Assembly: GCF_020179605.1 (NCBI RefSeq) | Contig: NZ_JAINZO010000001.1 | Location: forward strand, 1,834,799 to 1,898,798 | DNA: 64,000 bases | Direction of reading: 5' to 3' | Source: Geomonas agri | GTDB taxonomy: Bacteria; Desulfobacterota; Desulfuromonadia; Geobacterales; Geobacteraceae | Shown here: positions 61,127-64,000 of the stretch, in pieces | Numbering within the stretch: position 1 is the first letter of the stretch | Layout: the number at the start of each line of letters is the position of its first letter | Position numbers and translations under genes: made by a program | The notes under the pieces: generated by a model | Told to the model about the DNA's origin: nothing | Database searches by the model: none | What the model saw: the letters and a program-made list of their open reading frames with translations, nothing else

Positions 61127-61782
61127 GGCAGTATCCCCAGCACGGTCTCACCGGCAACAGTCATCTGGTTCATGGCAACATCGATCCGCGTCCCCAGCGG
61201 CAGGTAGACGTCCAACCGGGAACCGAAACGGATCAACCCGTAGCGGCGCCCGCGGGTCAACTGGTCCCCCACCTTGGCGTAGCAGATGATGCGGCGCGCG
61301 ATCAGACCGGCAACCTGCACCACCACCATCCGCAAACCGGTCGCGGATTCCAGCACCAGCCCCTGCTGCTCGTTCTCGAAGGTCGCCCGCTCGTCGCGCA
61401 CGTCGTAGAACTTCCCCTTGTTATAGAAGGAATCGACCACCTTGCTGGTAAGCGGAGCGCGGTTGATGTGCACGCTAAAAACGGACATGAAAATGCTGAT
61501 CTTCTCCATCTCTGCGCCGGTATGCGGCTCGGTCACCTTGCCGAGGAAGATCACCTCGCCGTCGGCGGGAGCCACCACCACGTTTTCACCCGGAGGGGTG
61601 GTGCGCTCGGGGTTTCTGAAGAAGAAGATGGAGAACAGGGCGAGCAGCAGGAAAAGCGCTGCAGGGATGAAGAATCCGAAATGCAGGAACTGGCCAAGCA
61701 GCGCCAGCAGGGCCGCGACAGCGGCGAAACCGGCGATGAACGGGTACCCCTCGACTGCGACGGGGGTATTTGTGTTGCGCAT
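61123..61782 (-). CDS. psd: Phosphatidylserine decarboxylase, short type
   Basis: 219 residues, the short proenzyme class. Two hydrophobic helices (about 12-50) precede the body: FFRNPERTTPPG, VVAPADGEVIFLGKV, SIFMSVFSVHINRAP, GLIARRIICYAKVGDQLTRGRRYGLIRFGSRLDVYLP. The Gly-Ser in FGSR is the self-cleavage site that makes the pyruvoyl group. It decarboxylates phosphatidylserine to phosphatidylethanolamine. It is overlapped by pssA downstream and lies about 150 bases after ilvN, with a hairpin between. Confidence 0.95.
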   Translation of the reverse strand: MRNTNTPVAVEGYPFIAGFAAVAALLALLGQFLHFGFFIPAALFLLLALFSIFFFRNPERTTPPGENVVVAPADGEVIFLGKVTEPHTGAEMEKISIFMSVFSVHINRAPLTSKVVDSFYNKGKFYDVRDERATFENEQQGLVLESATGLRMVVVQVAGLIARRIICYAKVGDQLTRGRRYGLIRFGSRLDVYLPLGTRIDVAMNQMTVAGETVLGILP

Positions 61783-61855
61783 CTAGTACCTCTTGAAAAG
61801 TAGTCGTGCGGGAGAAGCGGAGCCGATGGGAACTCCTTACGGGACCGGGACGGAA

Positions 61856-61913
61856 AAAGGCCGTTTCCGGGCCCCTGCGCACCAAGGCGGGAGTATGCCC
61901 GAAAACGGCCTTT
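61856..61913 (-). terminator. Hairpin between ilvN and psd
   Basis: A 17-base arm (AAAGGCCGTTTCCGGGC) pairs with GCCCGAAAACGGCCTTT with one mismatch and a 24-base loop. On the minus strand it is followed by TTTTTCC. It would end or weaken the ilvBN transcript before psd. Confidence 0.7.
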
Positions 61914-61933
61914 CTTGCAATGAAAAGAAGCTG

Positions 61934-62425
61934 CTACCCCTTCCAGGCCTTGGCGCCGCGCCCGATCACCACCGGACCGGTGCTGACCAGCTCCTTAAGC
62001 CCCAGGGGGCGCAGCAGCTCGACCATGGCGCTTACCTTGGCCGGGGCACCGGTGGCCTCCAGGGTGTAGGACTTCGGTGTCACGTCGATGACCTTGGCGC
62101 GGAAGATGTCGGCGATTCTCAGCACCTCGGCGCGGCTTTGGTCCTCGGCAGACACCTTGACCAGCACCATCTCGCGCTCGATGGCGTTCTCCGGTTCGAA
62201 ATCGATCACCTTGATCACGTCGATCAGCTTGTTGAGCTGCTTGGTGATCTGCTCGATGATCTGCTCGTCGCCGCGGGTCACCAGGGTGATGCGGGACAGC
62301 GCCTCGTCGTTGGTGGGAGCCACGGTGAGCGAATCTATGTTGAAGCCGCGCCCGGAAAAAAGTCCGACCACGCGGGAGAGAACGCCGAACTCGTTCTCGA
62401 CCAGAACAGCAATGGTATGTCTCAT
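61934..62425 (-). CDS. ilvN: Acetolactate synthase small (regulatory) subunit
   Basis: 163 residues, the standard size. An ACT domain at the N-terminus (HTIAVLVENEFGVLSRVVGLFSGRGFNIDSLTV) carries the valine-binding site; the C-terminal ALS_ss domain follows (VLRIADIFRAKVIDVTPKSYTLEATG). It binds IlvB and gives valine feedback inhibition. It lies 27 bases after the ilvB stop, so both are co-transcribed. Confidence 0.96.
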   Translation of the reverse strand: MRHTIAVLVENEFGVLSRVVGLFSGRGFNIDSLTVAPTNDEALSRITLVTRGDEQIIEQITKQLNKLIDVIKVIDFEPENAIEREMVLVKVSAEDQSRAEVLRIADIFRAKVIDVTPKSYTLEATGAPAKVSAMVELLRPLGLKELVSTGPVVIGRGAKAWKG

Positions 62426-62452
62426 GTTTACCCTCCTCAGGCAGTTGGCAAA

Positions 62453-64000
62453 TTAGCTGGCAAGAACCATCTCGGTCAGCGAAGCGCCGGCCGGGACCAT
62501 CGGCAGCACCTTTTCCTCGCGTGCAACCTTGAACTCCATCAGTACGGGGCCCTTGATGGCGAACCCTTTCTTGATGACCTCGTCAACCTCGTCCACCTTG
62601 GTGGCCTGCAGGCCGGTGGCGCCGAAGGCCTCGGCGAGCTTGATGAAGTCGATGGGAAGTTCCATGCAGGTCGAGGAGTAGCGCTTGTCGAAGAAGAGCT
62701 CCTGCCACTGGCGTACCATGCCCAGGAAGTTGTTGTTGAGAATGACGATCTTTACGTTGAGACGGTTCTGCACGATGGTGGCGAGTTCCTGCATGTTCAT
62801 CTGGAAACCGCCGTCGCCGCAGACCACCATGACCTGGCGCTCGGGGAAGCCCGCCTGCGCCCCCATGGCAGCTGGGAGGCCGAAGCCCATAGTGCCCAGG
62901 CCGCCGGAGGAAAGGAGCGTCCTCGGGGCGGTGAAGCCGAAAAACTGAGCGGTCCACATCTGGTGCTGGCCGACGTCGGTGGCCACGATGGCGTCCGGGT
63001 CGGACAGGGCGCGCAGTCTCTGGATCACGTACTGCGGCTTGATCACCGAGGTGGACTGCTTGTAGGTCATCGGATGTTTCGTCTTCCACTCGTCGATCTC
63101 GGCGATCCAGGGGGCAAGTGCCGCCTGGCAGGCCTTGGCGTCCGGACCGATCTCGTCGGCCACCTTGAGCATCTTCTGGAGGACGTCGCGCACGTCGCCC
63201 ACGATGGGGAGGTCGACGCGGACGTTCTTCTTTATCGAGGTCGGGTCGACGTCGACGTGGACGATCTTCGCGTGCGGTGCGAACGAGGCGATCTTGCCGG
63301 TGACGCGGTCATCGAAGCGGGCGCCGATGGCGATCAGCATGTCGCAGTGGGACACGGCCATGTTGGCGTAGTAGGTGCCGTGCATGCCCAAAAGCCCCAG
63401 GGACTGCGGGTCGTTCTCCGGGTACGCACCGAGGCCCATCAGGGTCGTGGTGACCGGGATGCCCAAGCGCTTGGCGACCGCGACCAGCTCGGCGGCAGCG
63501 TTGGCCAGGATGACACCACCCCCCACGTAGATCACCGGCTTCTTCGCCTGCATGATCGAGGCGATCGCCTTCTCGATCTGCTTCGGGTGCCCCTCGACGG
63601 TCGGTTTGTAGCCACGGATCTCGACGCTCTCGGGGTAGTGGAACTCGGTTTGAGCGATCTGGACGTCCTTGGGGAGATCGACCACGACCGGGCCGGGACG
63701 GCCGGTGCGGGCGATGTAGAACGCCTTCTTCATGATGGTGGCGAGGTCTCTGACGTCTTTCACCAGGAAGTTGTGCTTGGTGCAGGGACGGGTGATGCCG
63801 ATGATGTCGGCTTCCTGGAAGGCGTCGTTGCCGATCAGCGCGGTGGGCACCTGCCCGGTGATGATCACCATCGGGATGGAGTCCATGTAGGCGGTGGCGA
63901 TGCCGGTGATGGTGTTGGTGGCACCGGGCCCCGAGGTGGCGATGGCGACACCGACCTTGCCGGTGGCGCGGGCGTAGCCGTCGGCCGCGTGGACGCCGGC
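62453..64000 (-). CDS. ilvB: Acetolactate synthase large subunit, partial at the window edge
   Basis: The gene runs off the window at 64000; 515 C-terminal residues are seen, about 90% of the protein. The visible N-terminal part reads VHAADGYARATGKVGVAIAT. TPP-binding motif VVCGDGGFQMNMQELATIVQ and the FAD-associated VYVGGGVI region are intact. IlvB joins two pyruvates, or pyruvate and 2-oxobutyrate, to make acetolactate or acetohydroxybutyrate for valine, leucine and isoleucine. The ATG at 63886 within the frame is internal. It is followed by ilvN after 27 bases. Confidence 0.96.
   Translation of the reverse strand, partial: AGVHAADGYARATGKVGVAIATSGPGATNTITGIATAYMDSIPMVIITGQVPTALIGNDAFQEADIIGITRPCTKHNFLVKDVRDLATIMKKAFYIARTGRPGPVVVDLPKDVQIAQTEFHYPESVEIRGYKPTVEGHPKQIEKAIASIMQAKKPVIYVGGGVILANAAAELVAVAKRLGIPVTTTLMGLGAYPENDPQSLGLLGMHGTYYANMAVSHCDMLIAIGARFDDRVTGKIASFAPHAKIVHVDVDPTSIKKNVRVDLPIVGDVRDVLQKMLKVADEIGPDAKACQAALAPWIAEIDEWKTKHPMTYKQSTSVIKPQYVIQRLRALSDPDAIVATDVGQHQMWTAQFFGFTAPRTLLSSGGLGTMGFGLPAAMGAQAGFPERQVMVVCGDGGFQMNMQELATIVQNRLNVKIVILNNNFLGMVRQWQELFFDKRYSSTCMELPIDFIKLAEAFGATGLQATKVDEVDEVIKKGFAIKGPVLMEFKVAREEKVLPMVPAGASLTEMVLAS

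Overview
The window is GC-rich, densely coded DNA from a free-living Gram-negative bacterium, most likely a Geobacter relative (Geobacterales/Desulfuromonadia). This placement is inferred from gene content: many PAS/Cache two-component proteins, a bacteriohemerythrin, a c-type P460-like cytochrome, a LysM-dprA-topA-trmFO block, an ilvB-ilvN-psd-pssA-leuA block with a T-box leader, CFI-box and DUF11 surface proteins, and a probable selenocysteine-containing thioredoxin. No rRNA, tRNA, insertion sequence, prophage or CRISPR array was seen.

Layout. 1-8.3 kb: the end of an ArnD-like deacetylase, a WbuC cupin and a sensory region (four-PAS histidine kinase, PAS-only protein with a small beta-barrel, and a small ORF/Cache kinase/receiver operon with its own promoter). 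8.4-15 kb: thioredoxin 2 homologue with an in-frame UGA at the first active-site position, polysaccharide deacetylase, Cys-rich peptide, bacteriohemerythrin, RlmI-like methyltransferase and an ABC-F ATPase. 15.2-23.3 kb: a minus-strand housekeeping run, LysM protein-dprA-topA-(repeat)-trmFO-small membrane protein-maf-yggS-small membrane protein. 23.7-36 kb: a U32 protein facing a tightly packed five-gene cluster that joins two DUF11 surface proteins (one of about 1,867 residues with an SdrD-B-like domain, a predicted beta-barrel and an OmpA domain) to a FecR protein, a histidine kinase and a receiver-GGDEF diguanylate cyclase. 36-45 kb: DUF4911-tldD, a membrane-bound C13 (legumain/caspase-like) protease, class II DAHP synthase, pepA, and a coupled EEP-phosphodiesterase/phospholipase-D pair. 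45-51.6 kb: M16 peptidase, P460-like cytochrome, CruF-like membrane protein, and an Mla-type set (MlaD, MlaE and a repeat protein, with no MlaF ATPase). 51.8-64 kb: leucine and branched-chain synthesis (leuD, leuC, leuA under a leucine T-box, ilvN, ilvB) interleaved with a LOG protein, a cold-shock gene with a long leader, a secreted HExxH protease with a CFI-box C-terminus, and phosphatidylethanolamine synthesis (psd, pssA).

How they fit together. LeuA, LeuC, LeuD, IlvB and IlvN cover most of leucine synthesis, and leuA is probably attenuated by uncharged tRNA-Leu. Psd and PssA make phosphatidylethanolamine, while the PLD/EEP pair and the Mla genes suggest further envelope-lipid handling. 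The strongest candidates for something new are the selenothioredoxin, the five-gene surface-protein/c-di-GMP cluster, the MlaE-MlaD set with its WPLF/FPLY repeat protein, and the orphan membrane C13 protease. All functions are read from sequence by eye; no database search was run.
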